Origin: Nocardioides humilatus
Lineage (GTDB): Bacteria; Actinomycetota; Actinomycetes; Propionibacteriales; Nocardioidaceae
Reading direction: 5' to 3'
Assembly: GCF_008373755.1 (NCBI RefSeq)
Contig: NZ_VUJV01000007.1
Span: forward strand, 120,690 to 184,689
DNA length: 64,000 nt
The position numbers and the translations under genes are program-made. Within the stretch, counting starts at the first letter, position 1. Each line of letters starts with the position of its first letter. The notes beneath the pieces were generated by a model. It did no database searches and was not told the DNA's origin. It saw only the letters and a list, made by a program, of their open reading frames with translations. Positions 33,445 through 42,297 of the stretch are shown piece by piece.

Positions 33445-34640
33445 CGCGCACCGTCTTCACCGGCGGGACGGTCTACGACGGCACGCTGGCCGCGCCGGCA
33501 GCTGCCGACGTGCTCGTCGAGGACGGTCGCATCCTCGAGGTCGGGATCGGGCTCGACGGTGACGAGGCCGTCGACTGCAGCGGCGCGTTCGTCTCACCGG
33601 GCTTCTTCGACTGCCACGTCCACGTGATGCTCACCGACCTCGATCACCTGCGCATGATGGCGACCCCGTTCAGCCTCAACTTCTTCATGGCGGCCGACAA
33701 CCTGCGCAAGACACTCGCCGGCGGCGTCACGACCGTGCGCGACGCCGGCCTCGCCGATCTGGGCACCAAACGAGCGGTCGAGACCGGCCTGATCCCGGGA
33801 CCGCGGATGCACATCGCGGTCGAGATGATCAGCCAGACCGGAGGGCACGGCGACACCTGGGAGCTCTGCGGCACCCACGTCGACCTGATCCCGGCGCATC
33901 CCGGGCGGCCCAACGGTGTCGCGGACGGCGTCGACGCCGTACGTCGCAAGGCGCGCGAGATGATCCGGTCCGGCGCCGACGTGCTCAAGGTGGCGACGTC
34001 GGGAGGAGTGATGTCGCCGACCGACGACCCGCGCCACGGTCAGTTCACCGACGCGGAGGTCGCGGCCCTCGTCGAGGAGGCCCACGCGGCCGGCATCGAG
34101 GTGATGGCGCACGCCCAAGGCACGGCGGGGGTGAAGCGGGCCGTGCGCACGGGAGTCCGCTCGATCGAGCACGGCATCTACCTCGACGACGAGTCGATCG
34201 AGATGATGCTCGCCGCGGGCACCTGGCTGGTGCCGACCATGCACGCGCCCCAGTCGGTGCTGAAGGCGGCGGCCGCCGGCGTGCCCATCCCGGCGACGGC
34301 GGTCGCGCAGACCCAGGCCGTCGTTGCGGAGCACCGTGCCAGCATGAAGCGGGCCTACCAAGCGGGGGTCCGGTTCGCGATGGGCACCGACTGCGGGATC
34401 GGGCCGCACGGCACCAACCTCGACGAGCTCGGCTACCTCGTCGAGATCGGGATGTCACCGGTCGAGGCGCTGCACGCCGCGACGAGGTCGGCCGCGGAAC
34501 TGCTGAAAGTCGCCGACGACCGCGGCACGCTGGAGCCCGGCAAGCGGGCCGACCTGGTCGTTGTCGAAGGCGCGGTCGACGACCTCACGGGAGTGCCCGG
34601 CCGGATCCGGGGCGTCTACCTCGACGGGCGTGCTGTGTGA
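33441..34640 (+). CDS. Amidohydrolase (imidazolonepropionase/Xaa-Pro dipeptidase-like)
   Basis: 399 residues, ATG overlapping the previous stop. Metal-dependent hydrolase layout: FVSPGFFDCHVHVMLTD (HxH metal site), GGVTTVRDAGLADLGTK, a KVATSGGVMSP segment whose Lys may bridge two zinc ions, MAHAQG and IEHGIYLDD histidines, and MGTDCGIGPHG (final Asp). Similar to the Sgx9260-type N-acyl-amino acid/Xaa-Pro carboxypeptidases. Cytosolic. In this operon it may open an amide or formyl group of the dioxygenase product. Confidence 0.8.
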   Translation: MTRTVFTGGTVYDGTLAAPAAADVLVEDGRILEVGIGLDGDEAVDCSGAFVSPGFFDCHVHVMLTDLDHLRMMATPFSLNFFMAADNLRKTLAGGVTTVRDAGLADLGTKRAVETGLIPGPRMHIAVEMISQTGGHGDTWELCGTHVDLIPAHPGRPNGVADGVDAVRRKAREMIRSGADVLKVATSGGVMSPTDDPRHGQFTDAEVAALVEEAHAAGIEVMAHAQGTAGVKRAVRTGVRSIEHGIYLDDESIEMMLAAGTWLVPTMHAPQSVLKAAAAGVPIPATAVAQTQAVVAEHRASMKRAYQAGVRFAMGTDCGIGPHGTNLDELGYLVEIGMSPVEALHAATRSAAELLKVADDRGTLEPGKRADLVVVEGAVDDLTGVPGRIRGVYLDGRAV

Positions 34641-35551
34641 CGAGTGATCAGGTGCGCGGCCGGCTGCTGCCGATCGCCGCCGGCGCCTTCGCGACCTCGA
34701 TGATGGGGTCGTCGATCCCCGTCGTCGGGACCCTCCAGGACTTCCCTCCGCTGACCGCCCAGTCGGTGCGCTACGCGATCGCGGGGCTGGCCCTGCTCGT
34801 GTGGCTCGTGGTCTCCGCACGACGTGCCGGAAGTCCGTTGGTGATCCCTGGTCTGCGCGACCTGGTTGCTCTCGTCGGGCTCGCCGCCACCGGCCTGCTG
34901 GGCTTCAACCTCGCCATCCTGCTGGCTCAGCGTGACGCCGAACCCGGCCTGGTCGGCGCGGTGGTCGGGGCCGCACCGCTCGTGCTCGCTGTGCTCACCC
35001 CGGCGTTGGCGCGGGAGCGCCCGGCGCGAGCGGTGCTCGTTGGGGCTGCGCTGGTCGTCATCGGCGTCGGAGTCATGGCCGGCGGCGGTTCGTGGGAGCC
35101 GATCGGTCTGTTCTTCGCCGGTCTCGCGCTGCTCGGCGAGGTCTGCTTCACGGTGCTGGCGGTCGGCGTACTGAAGCGACTCGGGGCCCTGGCGGTCTCG
35201 ACCTGGTGCTGCCTCCTCGCAGCCGCCGGCGGTGCGGTGATCGCGGTGGTGGGGGAGCAGGACCAGTGGCGCGACCCGACGGCCGGCGAGGTCGTGGCGA
35301 TCCTCTACATCGCGCTGCCGGTCACAGTGCTCGGGTTCGCGTGCTGGTACACGGCCGTCGGCGCCCTTGGCGGCGATCGCGCAGGCGTGCTGCTCGGGCT
35401 GGCGCCCGCCGTCGCACTGGTCCTGGGCGTGGTGCTCGGGGCTCAGTCGGTGACCGCCGCCGGCGTCGGCGGCGTGCTCCTCGTCGGGGTGGGCTGCGCG
35501 ATCGGACTCGCGCCGCGTCGTACTTCTGTCGACCTCGGCGTCACGCTCTGA
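34637..35551 (+). CDS. EamA/DMT-family transporter
   Basis: 304 residues; GTG overlaps the amidohydrolase stop (GTGA). About 10 membrane helices in two EamA halves, with the typical opening VQTLQDFPPLTAQSVRYAIAGLAL-like pattern (here GTLQDFPPLTAQSVRYAIAG) and PLVLAVLTP in the first half. The family moves amino acids, nucleosides or drug-like metabolites, often as exporters. As last gene of the operon it may export the product. It overlaps the convergent sigma-factor gene by 11 bases. Confidence 0.8.
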   Translation: MTSDQVRGRLLPIAAGAFATSMMGSSIPVVGTLQDFPPLTAQSVRYAIAGLALLVWLVVSARRAGSPLVIPGLRDLVALVGLAATGLLGFNLAILLAQRDAEPGLVGAVVGAAPLVLAVLTPALARERPARAVLVGAALVVIGVGVMAGGGSWEPIGLFFAGLALLGEVCFTVLAVGVLKRLGALAVSTWCCLLAAAGGAVIAVVGEQDQWRDPTAGEVVAILYIALPVTVLGFACWYTAVGALGGDRAGVLLGLAPAVALVLGVVLGAQSVTAAGVGGVLLVGVGCAIGLAPRRTSVDLGVTL

Positions 35552-36527
35552 CCTCAGCCAGACGCTCGGGCAGCCCGAACCGGGCGAACTGGTCGTCGTG
35601 GAAGGTCGTGATGTCGGCGATCGCGCCACCGACGATGCCCAGGACGTCCAGCGTGAGCGGCAGGTAGGCGCCCTGGTCCTCGTGCCAGATGTAGAACGCG
35701 ATCGCTGGCTGGCGGTTGGCGGAGGTGAGGACGGTGCGCAGGCGCGGCAGGTCCGCGAAGCCGCTCTCACGCCACTCGGCGACGACCGCGTCGCGGCCGA
35801 GCTGGACACCGGGCGTGGGCGGCATCGAGCAGCGGACGTCGTCGCGGAGGAGCGCGGCGATCCCGTCGATGTCGGTCGCGAGGCTGAGCTCGGTGTAGCG
35901 ACGCACCAGCTCGAGCGTCGCTGCGTCGTCCTCGGTGCCGGTCCAGTCCTGCCGCTCGGCCGGCAGATGCTGACGCAGGCCCGCACGGGCACGCTGGAGC
36001 GCGCTGTTGACGGAGTTGACCGAGTCTCCGAGGAGGTCCGCGACGTCCTTCGCGGGCCAGCCGACGACGTCACGCAGGATCAGGACGGCGCGCGGCCGCG
36101 GCGCGAGGTGTTGGACGGCGACCAGGTAGGCCAGCTCGATGGTCTCCCGAGCGACCGCGACGACCTCAGGCTCGTGTGCCTCGTCGGCGCGGAGCTCGTC
36201 GAGCAGGGCGTCCGGGTAAGGCTGCAGCCACAACACCTCGCCGCCGGTCGCGGGCTGCGGGCGCCGTTTGGCGATCTGGTCGAGGCAGGCGTTGGTGGCG
36301 ATCCGGTAGAGCCAGGCGCGGAAGGTCGACCGGCCCTCGAAGGTCTCCCGACTGCGCCAGGCGCGCAGGTAAGTCTCTTGCACCGCGTCCTCGGCGTCCT
36401 GGAACGACCCGAGCATCCGGTAGCAGTGCACGTGCAGCTCGCGCCGGTGCCGCTCGGCCAGCGCCGAGAACGCCGCCTCGTCGACCTCGCCCATGCTGTG
36501 CTCCTTCAACTGCGTGTCCACAGCCAT
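35541..36527 (-). CDS. ECF RNA polymerase sigma factor with SnoaL-like C-terminal domain
   Basis: 328 residues from ATG 36527 (GGAAGG upstream; ATG 36536 and 36494 are alternatives). Sigma region 2: CYRMLGSFQDAEDAVQETYLRAW; region 4: LAPRPRAVLILRDVVGWPAKDVADLL and NSVNSALQRARAGL. About 120 further residues form a SnoaL/NTF2-like domain ending GLPERLAEVRA. The layout matches SigJ/SigG-type and ECF41-type factors, in which the tail replaces an anti-sigma factor in controlling activity. Directs a small regulon; the nearby VOC-protein gene is a candidate member. Confidence 0.88.
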   Translation of the reverse strand: MAVDTQLKEHSMGEVDEAAFSALAERHRRELHVHCYRMLGSFQDAEDAVQETYLRAWRSRETFEGRSTFRAWLYRIATNACLDQIAKRRPQPATGGEVLWLQPYPDALLDELRADEAHEPEVVAVARETIELAYLVAVQHLAPRPRAVLILRDVVGWPAKDVADLLGDSVNSVNSALQRARAGLRQHLPAERQDWTGTEDDAATLELVRRYTELSLATDIDGIAALLRDDVRCSMPPTPGVQLGRDAVVAEWRESGFADLPRLRTVLTSANRQPAIAFYIWHEDQGAYLPLTLDVLGIVGGAIADITTFHDDQFARFGLPERLAEVRA

Positions 36528-36593
36528 CGCCCTCATCCTTCCGTCGCTGTCCGTCCTTGTCGCACGTATGACGGGAAGGAGCGCGAGAACTCA

Positions 36594-37031
36594 TCACAGC
36601 TGCTCGAACAGGGAGACGACGATGCCGTCCGGGCCGCGCACGTAGGCCATGCGGACGGCGCCTTCGTATTCGCCGATGCCGCCGACGAGGCCGTAGCCGT
36701 CGGCCGCTACCGCGTCGACCGCGGCCTGCAGGTCATCGACCTCGAACGAGACGTTGCGCAGGCCCACCTCGTTGGCCATCGCGTCGGGCGAGCCGGGCAG
36801 GTGGTCGGGGGTCACGAAGCTCGACAGCTCCAGCCGGGTGCCGCTGCCGGGCATCCGCAGCATCACGATCCGACAGTGCGCTCCGGGGATCGCGCAGACG
36901 GCCTCGACGAACGCGCCCTGGACCTCGCCGGTGCCTTCGACCTCCAGTCCGAGGCCGACGAAGAACGCTGACGCTGCCTCCAGGTCGGAGACGGTGATGC
37001 CGATGTGGTCGAACCGAGTGACGTGGGCCAT
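36594..37031 (-). CDS. VOC-family (glyoxalase/bleomycin-resistance-like) protein
   Basis: 145 residues from ATG 37031, with AGGAT upstream (ATG 37040 also in frame). Single vicinal-oxygen-chelate domain: FDHIGITVSDLEAASAFF at the start, RIVMLRMPGSGTRLELSSF, NVSFEVDDLQAAVDAV, and the closing RGPDGIVVSLFEQL with the last metal Glu. Possible metal-dependent isomerase, lyase or binding protein. Ends 57 bases upstream of the sigma-factor gene on the same strand. Confidence 0.82.
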   Translation of the reverse strand: MAHVTRFDHIGITVSDLEAASAFFVGLGLEVEGTGEVQGAFVEAVCAIPGAHCRIVMLRMPGSGTRLELSSFVTPDHLPGSPDAMANEVGLRNVSFEVDDLQAAVDAVAADGYGLVGGIGEYEGAVRMAYVRGPDGIVVSLFEQL

Positions 37032-37094
37032 GGGATCCATCCTGCAACGGGGTCCCTCCGCATCGCGGCAGCGCCCGGCTGGGACGCTAGCTGC

Positions 37095-37490
37095 GTGACG
37101 ACCGAAGCGCGTACGGCGCCCCGCTGGCTCTGGCCGCTCCTCGCCGATCTAGCGTGCGTGCTCGCCCTGGCTGCCGGCGGGAAGAACACCCACGACGGCG
37201 ACGACTCGTGGTGGGTCGTCCTCGTGATCGCCTGGCCGTTCGCGCTGGCCGCCGTACTGGCTCATGTCGGTCTGACGTCGCGCGGTCAGGACGTACGACG
37301 GCTCTGGCCCGGGGGAGTCACGGTGCTCGCGGTGACCTACGCGCTGGGCATGGCTCTGCGCGCTGCGTCCGGTCGCGGCCTCGCCACGGGCTTCCTCGTC
37401 GTCGCCGCGATCTTCCTCGTGGTCACGATGCTCGGCTGGCGTGCGGTCGCACAGCTCCTCGCACGCCGGCGATCCACGCCCACGCGGTAG
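37095..37490 (+). CDS. DUF3054 family membrane protein
   Basis: 131 residues from GTG 37095 (TAGCTGC just upstream could be a leaderless -10). Four hydrophobic helices: PLLADLACVLALAAGGK, WWVVLVIAWPFALAAVLAHV, GVTVLAVTYALGMALRAASG and GFLVVAAIFLVVTMLGWRAV. The motif ACVLALAAGGKNTH fits the DUF3054 family (usually FxxxGRxxH). Function unknown. Divergent from the VOC gene across 63 bases. Confidence 0.75.
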   Translation: MTTEARTAPRWLWPLLADLACVLALAAGGKNTHDGDDSWWVVLVIAWPFALAAVLAHVGLTSRGQDVRRLWPGGVTVLAVTYALGMALRAASGRGLATGFLVVAAIFLVVTMLGWRAVAQLLARRRSTPTR

Positions 37491-37512
37491 CCGCGGCCAC
37501 TAATCTCGCGCC

Positions 37513-37947
37513 ATGGCGCTCTACCGGACCACGTTTCCTGTCGCTGCCAGTGCCGACCGGGTCTGGGAGGTCATCAGTGACTTCGCCGGCTGGTCGGGGT
37601 GGAACCCGTCGGTGCCCTCGATCAAGGGCGAGCTGCGGACCGGCAGCACCTGCAAGGTGAAGCTGGTGATGCATGGTCGTCCGTCGGTCAACGTGAAGGT
37701 CACGCTGACCGACGTCGACCCCGGCCGCCGCTTCGCCTGGCACGGCAACATCGCCCACGACCGGTTCTTCGCCGGCGATCGCTCCCTCGAGATCGAGCCG
37801 CAGCCCGACGGCACGGTCCTGGTCACGCACACCGAGGAGGTCACCGGGGCGTTCTTCCCGGTGTTCAAGACCCTCATGGGTGCCGCGACGATCCAGGCGC
37901 ACCACGACGAGCTCAACGCCGGGCTCAAGCAGCGCGCCGAGCTCTGA
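37513..37947 (+). CDS. SRPBCC (START-like) family protein
   Basis: 144 residues. YRTTFPVAASADRVWEVISDFAGWSGWNPS is the typical first helix-strand of the polyketide-cyclase/START-like domain; PGRRFAWHGN and THTEEVTGAFFPVF follow, and a long C-terminal helix ends the fold. Binds a hydrophobic ligand; no catalytic call possible. It ends base-to-base against the convergent RTX-type gene: the two stops form TGATCA. Confidence 0.78.
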   Translation: MALYRTTFPVAASADRVWEVISDFAGWSGWNPSVPSIKGELRTGSTCKVKLVMHGRPSVNVKVTLTDVDPGRRFAWHGNIAHDRFFAGDRSLEIEPQPDGTVLVTHTEEVTGAFFPVFKTLMGAATIQAHHDELNAGLKQRAEL

Positions 37948-39552
37948 TCACGGAGTCCGCGTCAGGTCCCAGCTCCAGGTGACCTCGCCCTCGGGCGCGT
38001 TGAGCGGGACGTAGGTCGCCGTACCGGTGAGGTGGGTGAGGGGTGCCGGCGGCAGGGGTACGTCGTCGGCCTCTCCGGAGTTGGTGTTGAGCGGGTAGTA
38101 GAGCACCGTCTTCGGATCCTCGTGGGGGCAGTCGACCTGCACCTCGGCGTAGACGGTGGTGCCCCAGACGCTGAGCGAGTAGTCGTCGTCGAAGGTCGCG
38201 AGCTCGGCTCGACCGTCGAGGGCGGCGCCGCCGTCGTAGACGCACCCGGCGCTGTCGGTGCCGTCGACGCGCCACGCGATATCGGCATCGCCCGCCCAGT
38301 AGTAGTCGGGCGCGAGCTCGTCGAGGTCGATCGATGCCGACCAGGTCTCCGTGACGCCACCCGAGTGGGTCAGGGTGCCGTCGGCAGTGCCCGACCAGTC
38401 CGCCGCCTCAGCGCGGCAGTTGTGCTTGACCTCGACGTCGGACTTGCAGAGGTCAGGGTCGTCCGAGCTCGGCTCGTGCGTGCCGAGCGGGCCGCCGTCG
38501 CAGTCGTCGTAGCCGCCGCCACCGGTGCAGACGTCTACCCCCAGCTCGCCCCACAGGTGGTCGTCGCCGTCGTCGCCCGCCAGGCTGTCGTCACCCTCGC
38601 CGCCGTGGATCGTGTCGGCGCCGTCGCCACCGGTCAGGGTGTCGTTCCAAAGGCCGCCGTTGATGTCGTCAGCGCCTGCGCCTCCGTCGGCGGACGAGTT
38701 GGTGCCGGTCAGCGTGAGGGTGTCGTTGCCGTCGTCTCCGCGCAGGGTCGTCGTCTTCGTGGTGCCCGTCGTGATGACGTCGTTGCCGGTGCCACCCGCG
38801 GCCCAGCCGCCCTCGCCCTCGCCGAGGTCGATGGTGTCGCTGCCCGAGCCGCCGTCGATGAAGTCCTTGCCGCCCTGGCCGAGGATCGTGTCGTTGCCGG
38901 CACCCCCGCGGATCGGCTTGGCGGCGCTGCCGTCGAGGCCGCCGCTGGTCTCGATCGTGTCGTCGCCGGCCCCGCCGTCGAGGTCGGCGTCGCGGGCCCA
39001 ATAGCCGTCGATGAAGTCGTCACCGTCGCCGCCGCGCAGCACCAGCCCGATCCACTGCGCCAGCAACCGGTCGTCGTCCGCTCCGCCGTCGAGGAGGACG
39101 CCCTCCTCCTTGCCGGTCAGCTCGTCGTCGCCGGCGCCACCGCGCAGAACCGCGCCTTCGCTCGACCCGAGCAGGGTGTCCTTGCCCGCGCCACCGTCGA
39201 CGACGTCGTCGTGGCCCGTGCTGCTGTCGAGCTCGTCGTTGCCGCCCTCGCCGAAGACGCGGTCGGCGCCGTTGCCGGCGTTGACCGTGTCGGCGTCAGG
39301 TCCGGCGCAGATCAGGTCGTCGCCACGGCGGGCGGAGATCGTGTCGTTGCCGCCGCCGGCCCAGATCACGTCCGGGCCGTTGGTGCCGGTCAACGTGTCC
39401 TTGCCGTCAGTGCCGACGACGGTCGCGCGCTTGCCCATGCAGGTCTTGGCTGCGGCGGCGTCGGCGGCGGGGGTGGAGACCAGCGCGCAGGAGGCGATGG
39501 CAGCGATCATGACGGTACGGCCCGCGATGGGCAGGGGAATCCTCACGAGCAC
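37948..39552 (-). CDS. Secreted calcium-binding RTX-type repeat protein
   Basis: 534 residues: a signal peptide (IAAIASCALVSTPAADA), then about 320 residues of nonapeptide repeats of the hemolysin/RTX type (GGxGxDxU), for example GGGNDTISARRGDDLICAG and GGDGADTIHGGEGDDSLAGD. These wind into a calcium-loaded parallel beta roll. The last 170 residues form a separate domain with cysteines (CKSDVEVKHNCRAE) and end in a basic tail. No protease or adenylate cyclase domain. It may be a surface or matrix protein; there is no type I secretion gene nearby. Confidence 0.85.
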   Translation of the reverse strand: MLVRIPLPIAGRTVMIAAIASCALVSTPAADAAAAKTCMGKRATVVGTDGKDTLTGTNGPDVIWAGGGNDTISARRGDDLICAGPDADTVNAGNGADRVFGEGGNDELDSSTGHDDVVDGGAGKDTLLGSSEGAVLRGGAGDDELTGKEEGVLLDGGADDDRLLAQWIGLVLRGGDGDDFIDGYWARDADLDGGAGDDTIETSGGLDGSAAKPIRGGAGNDTILGQGGKDFIDGGSGSDTIDLGEGEGGWAAGGTGNDVITTGTTKTTTLRGDDGNDTLTLTGTNSSADGGAGADDINGGLWNDTLTGGDGADTIHGGEGDDSLAGDDGDDHLWGELGVDVCTGGGGYDDCDGGPLGTHEPSSDDPDLCKSDVEVKHNCRAEAADWSGTADGTLTHSGGVTETWSASIDLDELAPDYYWAGDADIAWRVDGTDSAGCVYDGGAALDGRAELATFDDDYSLSVWGTTVYAEVQVDCPHEDPKTVLYYPLNTNSGEADDVPLPPAPLTHLTGTATYVPLNAPEGEVTWSWDLTRTP

Positions 39553-39603
39553 TAGATGCAGCTCCGTCTCCAGAGGTTGCAGAAATCGCGGGACGAAAAT
39601 CGA

Positions 39604-40293
39604 CTAGTTCGTCGAGATGTAGCACTTCAGGCTGTCGAACCCTGCGCGCAGATGGGCCGGCACCGGCACATCGACCGATCGACCTGCGGGCACCTTCACC
39701 AAGCTGCCGACCGGGGTCACGCTCTGCGCCTGCTGCGAGTGACCGGGCGCCGGCCGGTTCCAGGCGATGCCGACGAGCCGTACGGCGTAGTCGTGCGCGC
39801 CGGGGTTCTTCACGCGAACGGTGGCCGCCTGGCTCGGGTAGGGCACGCTCCGCCCTGAGGAGCTGAGGTAGTCGATCGTGGGATAGACCGTGCCTGCATC
39901 GGGGAAAGAATCGACCGACTCGACGGTGACGTCGACGTCCTCGACGCGATCTGCGCCGGCGCCCTCGAACCTCAGGATGTCGAACACCTCGTAGTCCGCC
40001 GGCGCGACCACCAGTCCACTGTCGCTGCCGTAGACCGTGCTCACCTCGACGCGCGGGAGAGGGCGGCCGCTGCTGTCGAGCGCGACGAACGAAAGGGTGG
40101 GTACGGCGGCCTCGTCGGACGAGTTGGTGATCGTCAGGGTCTGGTCGATCGTTCCGGTCCCACCGACGGCCACGTAGTCGAAGGCGAGGTCGGTGTCCTC
40201 GCTCGCCTGCTCGCCAGGCTTTTGAAGATCAAGGCCCGCGCATCCCGACGTGAGAAGGAGGAGGGCGGCGAAGACGGTCCAGGACATGCGCAC
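39604..40293 (-). CDS. Lipoprotein of unknown function
   Basis: 229 residues from GTG 40293 (ATG 40287 in frame). A short hydrophobic signal ends in LLTSGCAGLD, a lipobox, so the mature protein is lipid-anchored outside the membrane. The mature part looks like two beta-sandwich domains (VGGTGTIDQTLTITNSSDEA; AATVRVKNPGAHDYAVRLVG) with no enzymatic motif. It lies between the RTX-type gene and the helicase gene on the same strand but with gaps of about 50 bases each. Confidence 0.65.
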   Translation of the reverse strand: MRMSWTVFAALLLLTSGCAGLDLQKPGEQASEDTDLAFDYVAVGGTGTIDQTLTITNSSDEAAVPTLSFVALDSSGRPLPRVEVSTVYGSDSGLVVAPADYEVFDILRFEGAGADRVEDVDVTVESVDSFPDAGTVYPTIDYLSSSGRSVPYPSQAATVRVKNPGAHDYAVRLVGIAWNRPAPGHSQQAQSVTPVGSLVKVPAGRSVDVPVPAHLRAGFDSLKCYISTN

Positions 40294-40344
40294 GCGAGGA
40301 GGGTAAGGGACCCGCGCCCGATCACATCGCAGGGACGCGGGCGG

Positions 40345-42078
40345 TCAGGCGCTGTCGTCAGTCAGGGTCGTGGACGGCAACCAGTCGGCCCCGAGGAGCT
40401 GGGCGACGTCGGTGAGGCCGGTCGTATCGCTTCCCACCGTGTCGGAGGCAGCAGCGATCCGCTCCACCATGACCTTGCCGACCTGCTCCTCGACGGTGCC
40501 CTCGGCGTAGGCGATGTGCCACGGCGAGACCTGGTGGTCGCGGTGGGTGCGACCGGTGACCTGCCGTGCGGCGATGCCCGAGAAGCGGGCCTGGTGGAAG
40601 ACGCCGACCCGCGGCTCGGTGCTCGCCTGGAGCCCGTCGGCGAGCGTCTCGCCGGCGTGCAGGCTGATCGACGCGACCGTCGTGAAGACGCAGACCTTCG
40701 CCTGCCCGGTCTGGAACCGGAGCCGCTCGGCCTCGGGGTCGAACCGGTCGCGTCCGTAGATCGTGGCGACCTCGATGCCGGAGTCGCGCAGCCGGTCGAC
40801 GATCGGATCGGCGGCGGTCGCGACGAACTCGACCGAGCACGCGACCTGCCGCTCCGCATCGACCTGTTGGGCGATCCAGGCGACCGTGGAGTCGACCCGG
40901 ATCAGCCCGGCCTTCTGCCGGAAGCGCAGCAGCGCTGCTCGACCCTTCGCGACGTTGCGGCCGCGTCGGGCGATGTCCATCTCACGACAGAACTCGCCCC
41001 ACTCGGCCTCGTAGGCGGTCCGCTCCGCCGGGGTGAGCGCCACCGGCATGCCGGAGATCGGCACCGGTCCCCACGGCGCGGCGCGGTGCAGCATCGCTGG
41101 GGGCCGCTCGTCCTCGAGCCAGCCGCGCACCAGCTTGAGATCAGCGGCGCGGCGCGCGGCGTCGGTGGTCCACGTCGCGCCGTAGCGGCCCTGCTCGACC
41201 CCGACGCCGTGCCGCTCGAGCGCGGCGGCGAACGCGGCGCCGGGTTGGGTCGCTGAGGTCCACTCCTTCATCGGCTCCCCGAGCACCTGTGCATAGGCCG
41301 GAGCGAGGTAGGGCAGCTCCAGAGGCGTGTGCCCGGGCGTCGCGGTCGTTGCGATGACGAACGGCGCCTTGTCGTGCGGCTTCCCGTGGCCCGAGATCCG
41401 CGCCCACAGCTTCCACCGCTTCGTCGTCGTACGTCGCAGAGCGTGGGCCTCGTCGGCGATGATCACGTCCCACGGGTGATCCTTGGCCTTGTCCAGCCGG
41501 TCCCAGGTGATCACCACCCACTCGAGGCCGCCGTCGCCCAGGGCCGTGATCGTGCGACACCAGTGGCCGATCGTGATCGCAGCGGGACGATCGGCCACGA
41601 CGAGCACCCGACTGGCGTCGCGGAGGGAGCCGACCGCCGTCGCTCCGAGGACCGCGGAGATCGTCTTGCCCACGCCAGGCTCGTCAGCCAGCAGGAACTG
41701 TCGTCCGCCCGCCGCGGCGCGCTCCGCGATCGCGTCGGCTGCCTCGAACTGGATCCGTCGCGGCTCGAGGTCGCCGGACGGCTCCGGGCTCGGCGTCGGT
41801 GCGCCAGGGTTGAGGTTGTTCTCGATGAACCGACCCAGCGTGTGCGGGCCCGGGGCGTAGGGCCGGAGGTGCTCGGGCAGGTTGCGCCCGACGTACAGGT
41901 GGGTCTTGACGGCCGGGTGCCAGGTGGCGCCGTCGACCTGCATCCCGTAGGGCACGTCGAGCACCCAGATCCGCTCGCCCGGACCGGCGACCGGCAGGGG
42001 CCGCGGCGACTGTCGCGCGCCGCTCCGTCGTGGCGCGGTGCTGCGTCGACGAGCGCCGGATCGTCGAGAACTGGCCAC
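40345..42078 (-). CDS. SF2 (SNF2/DEAH-type) helicase-like ATPase
   Basis: 577 residues. A very basic start (RRSGARRRSTAPRRSGARQ) may bind nucleic acid. Helicase motifs: Q-like RIQFEAADAIAERA, motif I DEPGVGKT (132-139), Ia VLVVADRPA, motif II DEAH (209-212), motif III TTATPG, then a second RecA-like half with GRTHRDHQ as motif VI. No HNH or nuclease domain. Related proteins are frequent in actinophages and on accessory elements; no phage structural gene is near. The next gene upstream is a small Cys-rich protein. Confidence 0.78.
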   Translation of the reverse strand: MASSRRSGARRRSTAPRRSGARQSPRPLPVAGPGERIWVLDVPYGMQVDGATWHPAVKTHLYVGRNLPEHLRPYAPGPHTLGRFIENNLNPGAPTPSPEPSGDLEPRRIQFEAADAIAERAAAGGRQFLLADEPGVGKTISAVLGATAVGSLRDASRVLVVADRPAAITIGHWCRTITALGDGGLEWVVITWDRLDKAKDHPWDVIIADEAHALRRTTTKRWKLWARISGHGKPHDKAPFVIATTATPGHTPLELPYLAPAYAQVLGEPMKEWTSATQPGAAFAAALERHGVGVEQGRYGATWTTDAARRAADLKLVRGWLEDERPPAMLHRAAPWGPVPISGMPVALTPAERTAYEAEWGEFCREMDIARRGRNVAKGRAALLRFRQKAGLIRVDSTVAWIAQQVDAERQVACSVEFVATAADPIVDRLRDSGIEVATIYGRDRFDPEAERLRFQTGQAKVCVFTTVASISLHAGETLADGLQASTEPRVGVFHQARFSGIAARQVTGRTHRDHQVSPWHIAYAEGTVEEQVGKVMVERIAAASDTVGSDTTGLTDVAQLLGADWLPSTTLTDDSA

Positions 42079-42297
42079 TCCCGGACGCTATCGGGGTTGC
42101 CTCCACGAACAGGGTCGGCTCGCCCCGGCTCCTTCGAAATGAGTACGCCCCGGCGGACAACCGTGCCGGTGGGACGGCCTGTTTCAAGGAAGGCTCCGAC
42201 CTCCCGCGCGGTTACCGGTGGGATCCGGCGGGGAACCACCGGTTGCGTTGACGCTCGATCAGATTTGGCCGCTGTCCTCAGCGGCAGGGCAAGTTCC
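42079..42297. other. Gap upstream of the helicase gene, nothing recognised
   Basis: 219 bases between the helicase start and the stop of the next leftward gene; the longest gene-free stretch in the window. It presumably holds the helicase promoter. I see no RNA gene, strong hairpin or repeat. A minus-strand frame is open through it but its residues have no recognisable pattern. Confidence 0.4.

Noticed and set aside
38500-39400. Tandem repeats that might be taken for a CRISPR or minisatellite array
   Set aside because: The periodicity is 27 bases with degenerate units, and encodes nonapeptide calcium-binding repeats; there are no constant repeats with unique spacers.
38032-39555. 507-codon plus-strand open frame opposite the RTX-type gene
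   Set aside because: Its repetitiveness is the mirror of the GGxGxD repeats on the minus strand; no ribosome site and no recognisable protein.
42079-42297. A further minus-strand gene upstream of the helicase (open frame to 42239)
   Set aside because: The frame mostly shadows the helicase gene; the 160 bases outside it show no ribosome site or recognisable protein.
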